A DNA stretch of 64,000 bases from Hornefia porci (lineage in GTDB: Bacteria; Bacillota; Clostridia; Peptostreptococcales; Anaerovoracaceae), in contig NZ_MJIE01000001.1 in the NCBI RefSeq assembly GCF_001940235.1, positions 124,001 through 188,000 on the forward strand, read 5' to 3'. Position 1 is the first letter of the stretch. Every line of letters begins with the position of its first letter. Below the pieces are notes generated by a model. That model ran no database searches. It saw only the letters and a program-made list of their open reading frames with translations, and was not told the origin of the DNA. Below, one piece after another: positions 17,788 through 27,033 of this stretch. The position numbers and the translations under genes are program-made.

Positions 17788-20190
17788 ATGAACGAAGAAT
17801 ATAAAAACACTGAACAGATGGAAACCCTGGAAGGGATTGTGCCGGCGGCCGGGGAGGAAACGATCCGGGAGGAAGCAATCCGGGAGGTGCTGCCCTGTAT
17901 TCCGCTGCGGGGAGTTTCCATCTTCCCGCACACCGTCGTGCATTTTGATATCGGCCGCGAGAAATCCATCCGCGCACTGGAAAGCGCCATGGCCTCGGAC
18001 AAGCTGATGTTTGTGGCGACGCAGAAGGATGAGAACATCCTGATCCCGAAGGTCGAGGACATGTATGAGATCGGCACCGTGGTGCGGGTCAAGCAGATGC
18101 TGAAAATCCAGGGAGACGCCGTCCGCGTGCTGGTGGAGGGACTCTGCCGCGGCAGCATCGATCAGGTGATAACAGAGGAGACATATATTTCCGCGACAGT
18201 CAACCGCATTGAAGAAGATATCCGGGAGGATGAACTTTCGCTGGAGGATAAGGCCGCGATGCGCATCATCCGGGAGGAATTTGTGGAATACGCCGCTCTG
18301 ACCTCGCAGATTACAGACGAGGTGGTCGATAAGACACTGGCGGTCACAGAGCCCGGGCCCATGATCGACAAGATCGCCAATGAGCTCTTTGTCAGCTGCG
18401 CGAGAAAACAGAAAATTCTGGGCACGCTGAACTTCTCTGAAAGACTGAAAGAACTGACAGAGTTAATCGGAGAGGAAAACGAGATCGCTGTGATTGAGAA
18501 GGAGCTTTCGCAGAAGGTCAAGGAGAATATCGACAACGGACAGAGGGAGTACTTTCTCCGGGAGAAGCTGAAGGCGATCCAGACAGAGCTGGGCGTCGAG
18601 GAGGACGCCGGAGCGGAGTCCGCGGAATGGCTGGAGAAACTGGACGCGCTGAAGCTGGATGAGAAGGTGGATGAGAAGGTCCGCAAGGAAATCAGCAAAT
18701 TCTCCAAGATGATGCCGTCTTCGGCGGAGAGTTCGGTGATCCGCAATTATGTGGAAACCATTCTCGACCTGCCCTGGAACAAATCCTCCCGGGTGAATTC
18801 CAATCTGAAGAAGGCGGAAAAGATCCTGGAGGAGGATCACTACGGCATGAAAAAGGTCAAGGAACGCATCCTGGAGTACCTCGCGGTGGTGCATCTTTCC
18901 AAAGCCATACGGGGCCCGATTCTGTGCCTTGTAGGACCGCCGGGAGTCGGAAAGACGTCCATCGCCAGATCCATCGCGAGAGCGACGGGGAGAGAGTTCA
19001 TCCGCATGTCGCTGGGCGGCGTCCGGGATGAGGCGGAGATCCGAGGACACAGAAGAACCTACATCGGCGCGATTCCGGGCCGGGTAATCAACGGTATCAA
19101 GGACGCCGGAACGAACAATCCGCTGTTCCTGTTTGACGAGGTGGACAAAATCGGCGCGGACTTCCGGGGCGATCCGGCCTCGGCGCTGCTGGAGGTTCTG
19201 GATCCTGAGCAGAACAACACGTTTACCGACCATTTCCTGGAGATCCCGTTTGATCTGAGCAAGGTCATGTTCATCACCACCGCCAATTCTGTGGATACGA
19301 TACCCGAGCCGCTGCTGGACAGAATGGAAGTGATCGAGGTCCCCGGATACACGGAACAGGAAAAGGTGAAAATCGCTCAGAAATACCTCATTCCGAAGGA
19401 AATCAAGGCCAACGGCCTGAAAAAGGAAAACATCAGGATCTCTGAGAACGCTCTTCACGATCTCGTGAACTACTATACGAGAGAGTCCGGCGTCCGGAGT
19501 CTGGAACGGAATATCGGAAGCGTCTGCCGAAAGGTGGCCAGAAGAGTGATGACCGAAAAGGGCAGAACCTACAATGTGACTCCGCGGAATCTGGAGCGCT
19601 ATATGGGGAAACATATCTTCCATTATGACGTACTGGAAGGGGAGAATCCCATCGGCGTAACCACCGGAATGGCCTGGACCCGCGTCGGCGGCGACACGCT
19701 GAAAATCGAGACATCGGTGGTGCCGGGGTCCGGCAAGCTGAACCTGACGGGACAGCTTGGCGATGTGATGCAGGAATCGGCGAAGATCGGCGTCAGCTAT
19801 GTGCGCAGTATCGCGAGCCGATACGGCATCGAGGAGGATTTCTACAAAAAGTATGATATGCACATCCATGTACCGGAGGGCGCCGTTCCCAAGGACGGTC
19901 CGTCGGCGGGCGTCACCATGTGCACCAGTGTGGTTTCCGCGCTGACAAAGACTCCCGTGGACCGTGAAATCGCCATGACCGGAGAGATCACGCTGAGAGG
20001 AAAGGTTTTGCCGGTAGGCGGTATTCGGGAGAAGGTCCTGGCGGCGCACCGGGCGGGAATCCGGAAGATTCTGCTGCCGAAGGAAAACGCCAGAGATATC
20101 GACGAAATTCCGCAGAGCGTAAGACGCGACCTGGACTTTGTACTGATTGAAGATGTGAAAGAGGCGCTGGAGAACGCCCTTGTTAAATAG
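17788..20190 (+). CDS. lon: ATP-dependent protease Lon (LonA type)
   Basis: Single-chain AAA+ serine protease. The N-terminal LON substrate-binding domain begins at LPCIPLRGVSIFPHTV. The ATPase has Walker A GPPGVGKTS near residue 384 and Walker B FLFDEVDKI. The C-terminal protease domain has the serine in PKDGPSAG near residue 705 and the lysine in GGIREKVLAAHRAG. The 800-residue length is normal for LonA. GGAGGGG precedes the ATG. The engB gene follows after 8 bp, a conserved pairing in Firmicutes. Confidence 0.97.
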   Translation: MNEEYKNTEQMETLEGIVPAAGEETIREEAIREVLPCIPLRGVSIFPHTVVHFDIGREKSIRALESAMASDKLMFVATQKDENILIPKVEDMYEIGTVVRVKQMLKIQGDAVRVLVEGLCRGSIDQVITEETYISATVNRIEEDIREDELSLEDKAAMRIIREEFVEYAALTSQITDEVVDKTLAVTEPGPMIDKIANELFVSCARKQKILGTLNFSERLKELTELIGEENEIAVIEKELSQKVKENIDNGQREYFLREKLKAIQTELGVEEDAGAESAEWLEKLDALKLDEKVDEKVRKEISKFSKMMPSSAESSVIRNYVETILDLPWNKSSRVNSNLKKAEKILEEDHYGMKKVKERILEYLAVVHLSKAIRGPILCLVGPPGVGKTSIARSIARATGREFIRMSLGGVRDEAEIRGHRRTYIGAIPGRVINGIKDAGTNNPLFLFDEVDKIGADFRGDPASALLEVLDPEQNNTFTDHFLEIPFDLSKVMFITTANSVDTIPEPLLDRMEVIEVPGYTEQEKVKIAQKYLIPKEIKANGLKKENIRISENALHDLVNYYTRESGVRSLERNIGSVCRKVARRVMTEKGRTYNVTPRNLERYMGKHIFHYDVLEGENPIGVTTGMAWTRVGGDTLKIETSVVPGSGKLNLTGQLGDVMQESAKIGVSYVRSIASRYGIEEDFYKKYDMHIHVPEGAVPKDGPSAGVTMCTSVVSALTKTPVDREIAMTGEITLRGKVLPVGGIREKVLAAHRAGIRKILLPKENARDIDEIPQSVRRDLDFVLIEDVKEALENALVK

Positions 20191-20198
20191 AACGGAAA

Positions 20199-20789
20199 AT
20201 GCTTAAAATCAACAAATCAGAGCTGGAGGCCATCGCGGTGCGTCCGGCTCAGTACCCGCCGGACGGACCGGCAGAAATCGCTTTCGCCGGCCGCTCCAAT
20301 GTGGGGAAGTCGTCACTTCTGAATCTGCTGACCGGCCGAAAAAATCTGGCAAGGGTTTCGGGTGCGCCGGGAAAGACGAGGACCATCAATTTCTATCGGA
20401 TTAACGACCGGTTCCGCATCGTGGATCTTCCGGGATACGGATATGCGAAGGTGTCGAAGTCCGTGTCTGAGGACTGGGGACAGATGATGGAACGGTATCT
20501 CGGCACCCGGGAGGGACTGCGGCGCGTGATACAGCTTGTGGACATCCGGCACGCGCCCACCCGTCAGGATCTGCAGATGTACGAGTACCTCCGCCATTAC
20601 GGGCTGGACGGCGTCGTCGTGGCGACTAAGGCCGATAAGGTCAGCCGGAACGAACAGGCGAAGAACCTCGCCGTGATCCGGAAAGAGCTGAAGCTCGGGC
20701 CGGAGGATATTCTCCTTCCGGTGTCTGCGCTGAAACGAACCGGCACAGAGCAGCTTCTGGACGTGATCGAAAAGGTTCTGGAGGAATAA
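20199..20789 (+). CDS. engB: Ribosome biogenesis GTP-binding protein (YsxC/YihA)
   Basis: Small GTPase required for assembly of the large ribosomal subunit. The G1 motif is GRSNVGKSSLLN, G3 is DLPGYGYA and G4 is TKADK. The 196-residue length is typical. The start is only 8 bp after lon, with GAACGGAAA as a modest ribosome site. The stop is directly followed by the ATG of the DUF1232 gene (TAAATG). Confidence 0.95.
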   Translation: MLKINKSELEAIAVRPAQYPPDGPAEIAFAGRSNVGKSSLLNLLTGRKNLARVSGAPGKTRTINFYRINDRFRIVDLPGYGYAKVSKSVSEDWGQMMERYLGTREGLRRVIQLVDIRHAPTRQDLQMYEYLRHYGLDGVVVATKADKVSRNEQAKNLAVIRKELKLGPEDILLPVSALKRTGTEQLLDVIEKVLEE

Positions 20790-21140
20790 ATGAATTACCT
20801 TGGATTGCGGATCCTGCTGAACAGGCTCAGGGTCATTCCCTATTTTCTCAGGGATAAGACAGTCAAAAAAAGGAAAAAGCTGCTGGTGATTTTCGGAATC
20901 ATCTATGTTCTGGCGCCCATCGATCTGATCCCGGTATTCCCCCTTGACGATATCATTCTGTGGATCTTCATCATCTGGAATCTGAAGGATGAGCTGGACA
21001 TCTACTGGAAGGGAGATAAAAACGGGGATCTGTCAAAAAAATTCCGTGACAAGAATATAGTGGATGGTGTAGAATTTAGTGTAGTGGACGATGACAGCAG
21101 GGAAGATGAAACGGGGCCGGAGACGGATCCCGGGAAGTAG
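20790..21140 (+). CDS. DUF1232 (YkvA-like) small membrane protein
   Basis: A 116-residue protein with the DUF1232 core YVLAPIDLIPVFPLDDI followed by a hydrophobic stretch ILWIFIIWNL, so one or two membrane-inserted segments are likely. The C-terminal third is charged. The molecular function of the family is unknown. Translation is probably coupled to engB because start and stop codons abut. hpt begins 8 bp downstream. Confidence 0.8.
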   Translation: MNYLGLRILLNRLRVIPYFLRDKTVKKRKKLLVIFGIIYVLAPIDLIPVFPLDDIILWIFIIWNLKDELDIYWKGDKNGDLSKKFRDKNIVDGVEFSVVDDDSREDETGPETDPGK

Positions 21141-21148
21141 GAGAGAGT

Positions 21149-21685
21149 ATGGCGAAGGAAATCGTCGGAAATATTTTGTATACAGAAAAAGACATTCAGA
21201 AGCGTGCGAAGGAACTGGGAAAACAGATCTCCAGGGACTACGACGGGCAGGAGCTGATCATGCTCGGCACGCTGAAGGGTGCGGTCATGTGGATGAGTGA
21301 ACTGATGAAATATGTGACGTGCGACGTGAAAATCGATTTTGTGTCGGCGTCCAGTTACGGCTCCAGCACCACGAGCTCCGGAATCGTCAAGATTACAAAG
21401 GATATCGACATGAACATCTATGACAAGAATGTTCTGATCATCGAGGACATCGTGGACACCGGGACGACCCTGAAGTATCTGAAGGAGTACCTTTCCGACC
21501 GGAATCCCCGGTCTGTCCGGATCTGCACCATGCTGGACAAGCCGTCCCGCCGCAAGAATGACCTGGCTGCCGACTATATCGGCTTCGAGGTTGAGGACCT
21601 GTTCATCATCGGTTACGGACTGGACTACGACCAGAAATACAGAAACCTGCCGTATATCAGTTATCTGGAATCGACAGGCATCTGA
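21149..21685 (+). CDS. hpt: Hypoxanthine phosphoribosyltransferase
   Basis: Converts hypoxanthine (and usually guanine) to IMP or GMP using PRPP. The PRPP-binding loop VLIIEDIVDTGTTLKYL is intact, as is the late KYRNLPYI segment common to the family. The 178-residue length is normal. GGAGAGAG precedes the ATG. It ends the lon-engB-DUF1232-hpt string. Confidence 0.95.
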   Translation: MAKEIVGNILYTEKDIQKRAKELGKQISRDYDGQELIMLGTLKGAVMWMSELMKYVTCDVKIDFVSASSYGSSTTSSGIVKITKDIDMNIYDKNVLIIEDIVDTGTTLKYLKEYLSDRNPRSVRICTMLDKPSRRKNDLAADYIGFEVEDLFIIGYGLDYDQKYRNLPYISYLESTGI

Positions 21686-21843
21686 TTCCGCAGAGTACGG
21701 AACCGGCCCGGCCGCGAGGACGTCCGCGAATAATCCGAAAGTGTCTGCGCCGCGCGCCCGCATATCCGCGGGAACGGAATAATACGGACCGGCGCACTCC
21801 AATATATAATTTTATCCAATGAAAAGAGAGAGAGGTAATGACA

Positions 21844-22425
21844 ATGGGTTACAAAATCAAGGTGAATGCTTCAAACAAGCACATCCACCTGGACCAGGAA
21901 GATCTGGAAACATTATTCGGCAAAGGCTACGAGCTGACGCTCAAGAAGGAACTGATTCAGCCGGGTCAGTTTGCTTCCGAGGAAAAGGTTGACATCGTCG
22001 GCCCCAAGACCACTTTCAAGGGAATCCGAGTTCTCGGGCCATGCCGTAAGGATACACAGCTTGAGCTTGCGCTGACGGACTGCAGGCAGATCGGAATCGA
22101 CGCTCCCATCCGGGAATCCGGAGACGTTCAGGGAACGCCGGGATGCAAGATTATCGGACCGAAGGGAGAGGTCGATCTGGAATACGGCGTGATCGTCGCC
22201 AAGAGACACGCACACTTCCATCCGAGTCAGGCCGAGCCCCTCGGAATCAAGGACGGACAGATTCTGAAACTGAAAATCGAGACTCCGGACAGAACCACCA
22301 TCTACGATGATGTCGTTGCAAGAGTCAAAGATTACTATACCGCAGAGGTCCATGTGGATACAGATGAAGCAAACGCCGCGGCAATGGGCGGCGGCATTGA
22401 AGGAGAAATTCTTCTGGACGAGTGA
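21844..22425 (+). CDS. pduL: Phosphate propanoyltransferase / phosphotransacylase, PduL type
   Basis: Transfers an acyl group between coenzyme A and phosphate; unrelated to Pta. The zinc-binding histidines are visible in NASNKHIHL and AKRHAHFH. The 193-residue length fits a PduL without a microcompartment-targeting extension; residues 1-5 run directly into the first beta strand. ATG 21844 is chosen because GAGAGG lies 8 nt upstream; ATG 21838 is too close. No shell-protein or diol-dehydratase genes are nearby, so it probably serves as a housekeeping acetyl-CoA/acetyl-phosphate enzyme. Confidence 0.9.
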   Translation: MGYKIKVNASNKHIHLDQEDLETLFGKGYELTLKKELIQPGQFASEEKVDIVGPKTTFKGIRVLGPCRKDTQLELALTDCRQIGIDAPIRESGDVQGTPGCKIIGPKGEVDLEYGVIVAKRHAHFHPSQAEPLGIKDGQILKLKIETPDRTTIYDDVVARVKDYYTAEVHVDTDEANAAAMGGGIEGEILLDE

Positions 22426-22430
22426 GAAAA

Positions 22431-22468
22431 AACGACGGGGATAGGCATTCTTTGCCTATCCCGTTGTT
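22431..22468 (+). terminator. Hairpin after pduL
   Basis: GGGATAGGCA (22438-22447) pairs perfectly with TGCCTATCCC around a short loop. The stem extends further to AACGAC/GTTGTT with one bulged base. The tail GTTGTTG is only moderately T-rich, so termination is likely but not certain. The next gene has its ribosome site right behind it. Confidence 0.65.
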
Positions 22469-22480
22469 GTAGGAGGAACC

Positions 22481-23023
22481 ATGGTTTATTTAATGCTTGC
22501 GGAAGGCTTTGAGGAGGTTGAGGCGGTCACCGTGGCGGATCTTCTCAGAAGAGCGGAAATTGATGTCCGCACTGTATCGGTTTCCGGAAACAAAGAAGTA
22601 GCCGGCGCTCACGGAATCAGTGTCCTGGCGGATCTGGAGCTGTCGGAGGCAGAGCTTTCGACGGCCGAAATGGTGGTGCTCCCCGGCGGAATGCCGGGAA
22701 CCGTGAACCTTGCGGCCTGCCGTCCGCTGACCGACGCCCTGCTTGAACGCGCCGGGAACAGAAGACCGGTGGCGGCCATCTGCGCCGCGCCGATGGTTCT
22801 GGGACAGCTCGGCATTCTGAAGGGGAAAAGAGCCACGATATACCGGGGGATGGAGGCTGAGCTCCGCGGTGCGGAGCCGGTGAACGAGAAGGTTGTGACC
22901 GATGATTTTGTGATCACGTCGCAGGGACCGGGAACCGCGATGGATTTCGGCCTGGCGCTGATCGCGTTTCTGAAGAACAGAACAGTCGCGGAGGAGGTCC
23001 GCGAAGGCCTTTTGTACAGATAA
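22481..23023 (+). CDS. DJ-1/PfpI family protein (YajL-like)
   Basis: A 180-residue protein of the DJ-1 superfamily. The reactive cysteine at the nucleophile elbow is in VAAICAAPMVLG, with the upstream acidic residue in AEGFEEVEAV and the conserved LPGGMPG loop. Family members act in oxidative or glyoxal stress; the exact activity cannot be read from sequence. AGGAGG precedes the ATG. It has no clear operon partner. Confidence 0.9.
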   Translation: MVYLMLAEGFEEVEAVTVADLLRRAEIDVRTVSVSGNKEVAGAHGISVLADLELSEAELSTAEMVVLPGGMPGTVNLAACRPLTDALLERAGNRRPVAAICAAPMVLGQLGILKGKRATIYRGMEAELRGAEPVNEKVVTDDFVITSQGPGTAMDFGLALIAFLKNRTVAEEVREGLLYR

Positions 23024-23127
23024 GAGAGCTGAAGACCCTGCGGCAGGCCGCCGGACATGCACTTTGTGCGACTGCTTTTTCATGCACATCCGAGGGCTGA
23101 GCACGCATTATAAATAGGAGAGCGAAA

Positions 23128-23937
23128 ATGGGACTGAAAATGGATCTTCATATCCATTCAACCTGCTCTGACGGGACAATGACGCCGGTAGAGCTGGTGA
23201 GAAAATATTATCAGGAGGAGTACGGGCTGATCGCGCTGACCGATCACGACGGCGTCGATGGCGTAAAGACAGCGCAGATTGCCGGTGAAGCACTGGGAAT
23301 CAGTGTCATCTCCGGAATTGAGCTCGGGACGGAGTTGCCGGACGGACCGGAGCTCCATATTCTGGGTTATTACATTGATATCGAGAATCCGGAGCTGAAC
23401 GAGACCCTCGCGGAACTGCGAAGGACCCGGGCGGAGCGGAACAGAAAGCTTCTGGAGGTACTCCGCTCCATGGGATACGAGCTGACGGAGGAGGACCTGA
23501 AGCAGCGCCCGGATCAGGTTTACGTGGGGAAGCCGAATTTCGCGCTGGCTCTGCAGAAGAAGGGTTATGTGAAGTCGCCGGAGGAGGCGTTCGCGCCGGG
23601 AAAATTCCTGGAATCGCCGGAGGCGAAGGCGGTCAGAAGGGAACGAATCACAGCAGAAAGGGCGATCGGGCTGATTAACGGAGCGGGAGGCATCGCTTCC
23701 CTGGCGCATCCGATGAAAATAAAGGGCATCGGCGAAAAGGGCTCGGAAGAGTTCTGCCGCCGCCTGGAGGAAATTGTGAAGCAGCTGAAGAAGGCAGGTC
23801 TCAAGGGCCTGGAATGCTTCCATCCGTCCGCGACACACGAGGAGGGAATCGCTCTGGTGAAGTTGGCGGAGAAGTATAAGCTGCACGTCACTGAGGGATC
23901 GGATTATCACGGTCCGGAATTTGAACCACATCAGTAA
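23128..23937 (+). CDS. PHP-domain phosphoesterase (YciV / RNase AM-like)
   Basis: The polymerase-and-histidinol-phosphatase fold is indicated by the metal ligands DLHIHSTCSDG at the start, ALTDHDGV, ISGIELGTE, and the late ASLAHPMKI and EGSDYHGP. The 269-residue length matches the YciV group, which includes 5'-nucleotidase and 5'-3' exonuclease activities on RNA ends or 3',5'-nucleoside bisphosphates. Which applies here is open. ATG 23128 follows TAGGAGAG; ATG 23140 (MDLHIH) is possible. Confidence 0.88.
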   Translation: MGLKMDLHIHSTCSDGTMTPVELVRKYYQEEYGLIALTDHDGVDGVKTAQIAGEALGISVISGIELGTELPDGPELHILGYYIDIENPELNETLAELRRTRAERNRKLLEVLRSMGYELTEEDLKQRPDQVYVGKPNFALALQKKGYVKSPEEAFAPGKFLESPEAKAVRRERITAERAIGLINGAGGIASLAHPMKIKGIGEKGSEEFCRRLEEIVKQLKKAGLKGLECFHPSATHEEGIALVKLAEKYKLHVTEGSDYHGPEFEPHQ

Positions 23938-23976
23938 TTGTATGAAATGCCAGAAACCAAAAGGAGATGATGAGAC

Positions 23977-24540
23977 ATGGCAGAGGTAAATTTCATCAGG
24001 CACAAAATCGCGGCGGCGATACGGACGGAAAAGGATTTCAGTGCTGCGCTCCGGTCGGAGGTGGACATGATTTTCCTGCTTCACTCGAATATCATGACGC
24101 TGACGCCAAGCATCCGGGAGATCCACAGCGCGGGCAAGAAGGCCTTCGTGCATGTGGACTTCGCGGAGGGCATCGGAAAGGACCGCGCGGGACTGGAATA
24201 TCTGAAAAAGCAGGGGGTGGACGGGATCTGCACGACCCGCACCAACCTGGTGAAGATCGCAAAGGATCTGGGAATGATCACCGTCCAGCGTTTTTTTATG
24301 ATCGATTCCCATTCTGTCGGAACGTCGCTGGATTCCATCAAAATCTCCAGGCCGGACATCGTTGAGATTATGCCGGCTATTGTAACAAAGAAAATCAGTG
24401 AGTTTTCCTCGCTGGTGCAGGTTCCCGTCATTGCAGGCGGGCTTGTGGAAACAAAAGAAGAAGTCAGGGCGGCCCTGGAGGCGGGTGCGTCGGTGGTGTC
24501 CACCGGCGAGACCGGACTCTGGACGCTGAATATAGATTAG
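23977..24540 (+). CDS. glpP: Glycerol-3-phosphate-responsive antiterminator GlpP
   Basis: A 187-residue protein of the GlpP family, which binds leader RNA of glycerol-utilisation genes when glycerol 3-phosphate is present. The protein has a TIM-barrel-like pattern: HVDFAEGIGKD, VDGICTTRTNL, DIVEIMPAIV and VIAGGLVETKEE are family blocks. No glpF, glpK or glpD gene lies in the window, so the targets are elsewhere. GGAGATGATGAG lies upstream of the ATG. Confidence 0.9.
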   Translation: MAEVNFIRHKIAAAIRTEKDFSAALRSEVDMIFLLHSNIMTLTPSIREIHSAGKKAFVHVDFAEGIGKDRAGLEYLKKQGVDGICTTRTNLVKIAKDLGMITVQRFFMIDSHSVGTSLDSIKISRPDIVEIMPAIVTKKISEFSSLVQVPVIAGGLVETKEEVRAALEAGASVVSTGETGLWTLNID

Positions 24541-24586
24541 AGTGCGATCGCTGAAGCGGATTGAAACAAACCTGGAGGTGACTACT

Positions 24587-26257
24587 ATGAAAATCATGTT
24601 CTGCGGAGCGACTACGGGAGTGACAGGTTCCTGTCATCTTCTGAAGACGGAGAACCATAATGTACTGCTCGATTGCGGACAGTTTCAGGGAGGCAAGGCA
24701 CAGGAGGCCCTGAACGCAGATCCGTTCCCGTTCGAGCCGTCCGAGGTCGAATGCATGATACTGAGCCATGCGCATATCGATCACTGCGGGCGGATTCCTC
24801 TGCTGGTAAAAAGAGGATTCCGGGGCAGGATCTATTGCACAGACGCGACGGCCGATCTGCTGGAGGTCATGCTGCTGGACAGCGCTCACATTCACGAAAT
24901 GGACGCGCAGTGGCAGAGTAAGAGAAATCTGAGAGCCGGAAAACCGCCGGTCGATCCTTTGTACACCACAGAAGACGCGCAGGAGGCGCTGAAATATGTG
25001 GAACCGATTTTGTACGATCAGCAGATCCGTCTCAACGACGATATGAAAATTGTGTTCAATGACGCCGGTCATATCCTGGGCTCTGCGATTACGGAGATAT
25101 GGGTCACTGAAGGGGAGCGGGAAAGCAAAATCGTGTTCTCCGGAGACCTGGGAATGAAGAATCGTCCGATTCTGCGGGATCCTGTCACGATTAAAAAAGC
25201 GGACTGTGTGATCATGGAGACGACGTACGGAAACCGGAACCACGCGCAGAATTCCATGAGTGTCAAGCAGCTGATCGATATCATTCTGAAGACGACCCGG
25301 CGGGGCGGAACCGTAGTGATTCCGTCTTTTGCGGTCGGTCGGACTCAGGAGCTGATTTATGAGCTTAACAGGTTCTATGAGAAGTCCAGCCCGGATTACC
25401 GTCAGGAACTGGATAAAGTCGATGTGATCGTGGACAGTCCGATGGCAACCACGGCTACGGAGGTTTTCCGCAACAATGCACAGGTGTTTGACGAGGAGAC
25501 AAAGGCCTATATTATGAAGGGCGATAATCCCCTGGATTTCAAGAATCTCCGTTTTACCAGAAGTACGGAGGAATCCCGGGCGCTGAATACGGATCACACG
25601 CCCAAGGTGATTATATCCGCCAGCGGAATGTGCGAGGCGGGGCGGATCCGGCACCATCTCAAGCATAATCTGTGGGACGCCAGGAACAGCGTGATCTTCG
25701 TGGGATACCAGGGCGAGGGAACGCTGGGCCGCTCTCTGATAGAAGGAAAAAAGGATATCACGCTCTTCGGGGAGGAGGTCCATGTCAATGCGGAGATCTA
25801 TAATCTGGAGGGCTTTTCCGGTCATGCGGATCAGAACGGCCTGCTGGAGTGGATCAGCGGATTTCAGCAGCCGCCCCGGCAGATCTTCCTGGTTCACGGC
25901 GAAGAGCAGTCTAAAAAGGATTTCGCGAAGCTGATTCACGACAAGCTGGGGTATGATTCCATTCCGGTTCTGGGGAATTCTGAGTTCGAGCTGGATATGA
26001 ATGACGTTCGCGTGCTGAATATGACGGAAGCGGTGCAGACCGCCGCCGGGGACGAGGACGTGCAGAAGGTCCGCAGCAAGATTTCGGAAATCGAAACGGA
26101 GCTGGAAGGCATTCTCTACAACACCAGCCTGGCGATGAGCCAGTCCATGTCGGAGGAAAAGCTGGTTCGGATCAACAATGTGGTTCAGGAGCTGGAGAAG
26201 GCGACGATCAATCTGGGCACCGCCGTTAATCAGCGGGATGAGGCGCCCCGGCCGTAG
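24587..26257 (+). CDS. Metallo-beta-lactamase-fold beta-CASP ribonuclease-like protein
   Basis: The zinc motif HAHIDHCGR and later AGHILGS and FSGDLG define a metallo-beta-lactamase fold. The beta-CASP insertion follows, with VIPSFAVGRTQEL, the CPSF-type SASGMCEAGRI block, and late FSGHADQ and VHGE. The 556 residues include a C-terminal extension of about 80 residues with coiled-coil character. Family members process RNA ends. ATG 24587 follows GGAGGTG; an upstream GTG (24542) would add an atypical extension. Confidence 0.88.
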   Translation: MKIMFCGATTGVTGSCHLLKTENHNVLLDCGQFQGGKAQEALNADPFPFEPSEVECMILSHAHIDHCGRIPLLVKRGFRGRIYCTDATADLLEVMLLDSAHIHEMDAQWQSKRNLRAGKPPVDPLYTTEDAQEALKYVEPILYDQQIRLNDDMKIVFNDAGHILGSAITEIWVTEGERESKIVFSGDLGMKNRPILRDPVTIKKADCVIMETTYGNRNHAQNSMSVKQLIDIILKTTRRGGTVVIPSFAVGRTQELIYELNRFYEKSSPDYRQELDKVDVIVDSPMATTATEVFRNNAQVFDEETKAYIMKGDNPLDFKNLRFTRSTEESRALNTDHTPKVIISASGMCEAGRIRHHLKHNLWDARNSVIFVGYQGEGTLGRSLIEGKKDITLFGEEVHVNAEIYNLEGFSGHADQNGLLEWISGFQQPPRQIFLVHGEEQSKKDFAKLIHDKLGYDSIPVLGNSEFELDMNDVRVLNMTEAVQTAAGDEDVQKVRSKISEIETELEGILYNTSLAMSQSMSEEKLVRINNVVQELEKATINLGTAVNQRDEAPRP

Positions 26258-26261
26258 ACGC

Positions 26262-26345
26262 GGCCGGAAATGCCGCGAGCCTCGGCTGAAATGTTGATGA
26301 GCCGCGATCACGGGCGCAGCCGGAAATGTCGGCGAGCCCCGGCCG
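26262..26345 (+). repeat. Three imperfect copies of a 20-22 bp GC-rich unit
   Basis: Units at 26262-26281, 26283-26303 and 26317-26337 share the pattern GGCYGGAAATG...GAGCC. They lie just after the beta-CASP gene stop in a stretch with no gene. They look like decayed tandem repeats; no coding frame or stable single hairpin explains them. Confidence 0.6.
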
Positions 26346-26403
26346 TAACTTCCTGAAATGCGACAGCTGCGGGAGAAATACCGACAATGCCCTGAGAAAA
26401 TGA

Positions 26404-26432
26404 TTGACTTTGGCAATACATCGTGGCATAGT
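26404..26432 (+). promoter_or_regulatory. Candidate promoter for the small 135-residue protein gene
   Basis: TTGACT and CATAGT are separated by 17 bp, with an extended -10 TGG directly before the -10 box. It lies about 85 nt upstream of the gene at 26518. Confidence 0.55.
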
Positions 26433-26517
26433 AGTTTCCACAAAGAGTGCGGCGCCGCCATTGAAGCTTCCGACGGGAGGTTTCGTGTACATAATATTAA
26501 TAAAAGGAGGAAGTATT

Positions 26518-26925
26518 ATGGCGAGAGAATGGCAGCAGCGTAGATTCGCGGAATATGTAATGCCGGATGCGGTGTATTATCAGAGCCTGTGGGCAGTTCG
26601 CGGCCTGGCGAGGATGGAGAAGCGGGTCAGAGAACTGGATCGGGAAATTACCGGAGACGGCTGCAGCGCCAGTATTGTCCGGGAAGGTCGGCGGGATTAT
26701 GCCGCAATCCGGCCGACGGAGAAGAAGGCAGTGGAGAAGATTACGCTGGAGAAGCGGGTGGAGGCCATCCGCAGGGCGCTGGATACAGTACCGGAGAATT
26801 ATCGTGACTTTGTGTATGCGAACATCGTGTATAGAAAACAGCCGGCCGGGTACCAGACGAAAATCTGGAAGATATGGAAGCAGCGGTTTCTGTTCCATGT
26901 TGCCAGGAATCTGTCGATGATGTAA
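26518..26925 (+). CDS. Uncharacterised 135-residue protein, distant similarity to ArpU/RinA-type regulators
   Basis: I do not recognise this firmly. It is basic and helical; the middle has paired Glu/Arg-rich helices, and the end reads VPENYRDFVYANIVYRKQ...KIWKQRFLFHVARNLSMM. This recalls the region-4-like helices of ArpU/RinA phage late regulators and similar Clostridial proteins, but similarity is only by pattern. AAGGAGG lies 7 nt before ATG 26518. It has its own promoter and is followed closely by the promoter of the DUF5688 gene. Confidence 0.7.
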   Translation: MAREWQQRRFAEYVMPDAVYYQSLWAVRGLARMEKRVRELDREITGDGCSASIVREGRRDYAAIRPTEKKAVEKITLEKRVEAIRRALDTVPENYRDFVYANIVYRKQPAGYQTKIWKIWKQRFLFHVARNLSMM

Positions 26926-26953
26926 TTTTATTACATATCTGATAAAAAAAGTA

Positions 26954-26982
26954 TTGTAAGAGAAAGAAAATCGTGCTATGAT
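26954..26982 (+). promoter_or_regulatory. Extended -10 promoter for the DUF5688 gene
   Basis: TTGTAA, a 17-bp spacer and TATGAT preceded by TGC form an extended -10 promoter. The predicted start near 26989 leaves a leader of about 90 nt before ATG 27081. Confidence 0.65.
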
Positions 26983-27033
26983 GATACTGTAGATAAATGG
27001 AATTGATAACGAAAGGAGGAAACTCCTGCGTGG

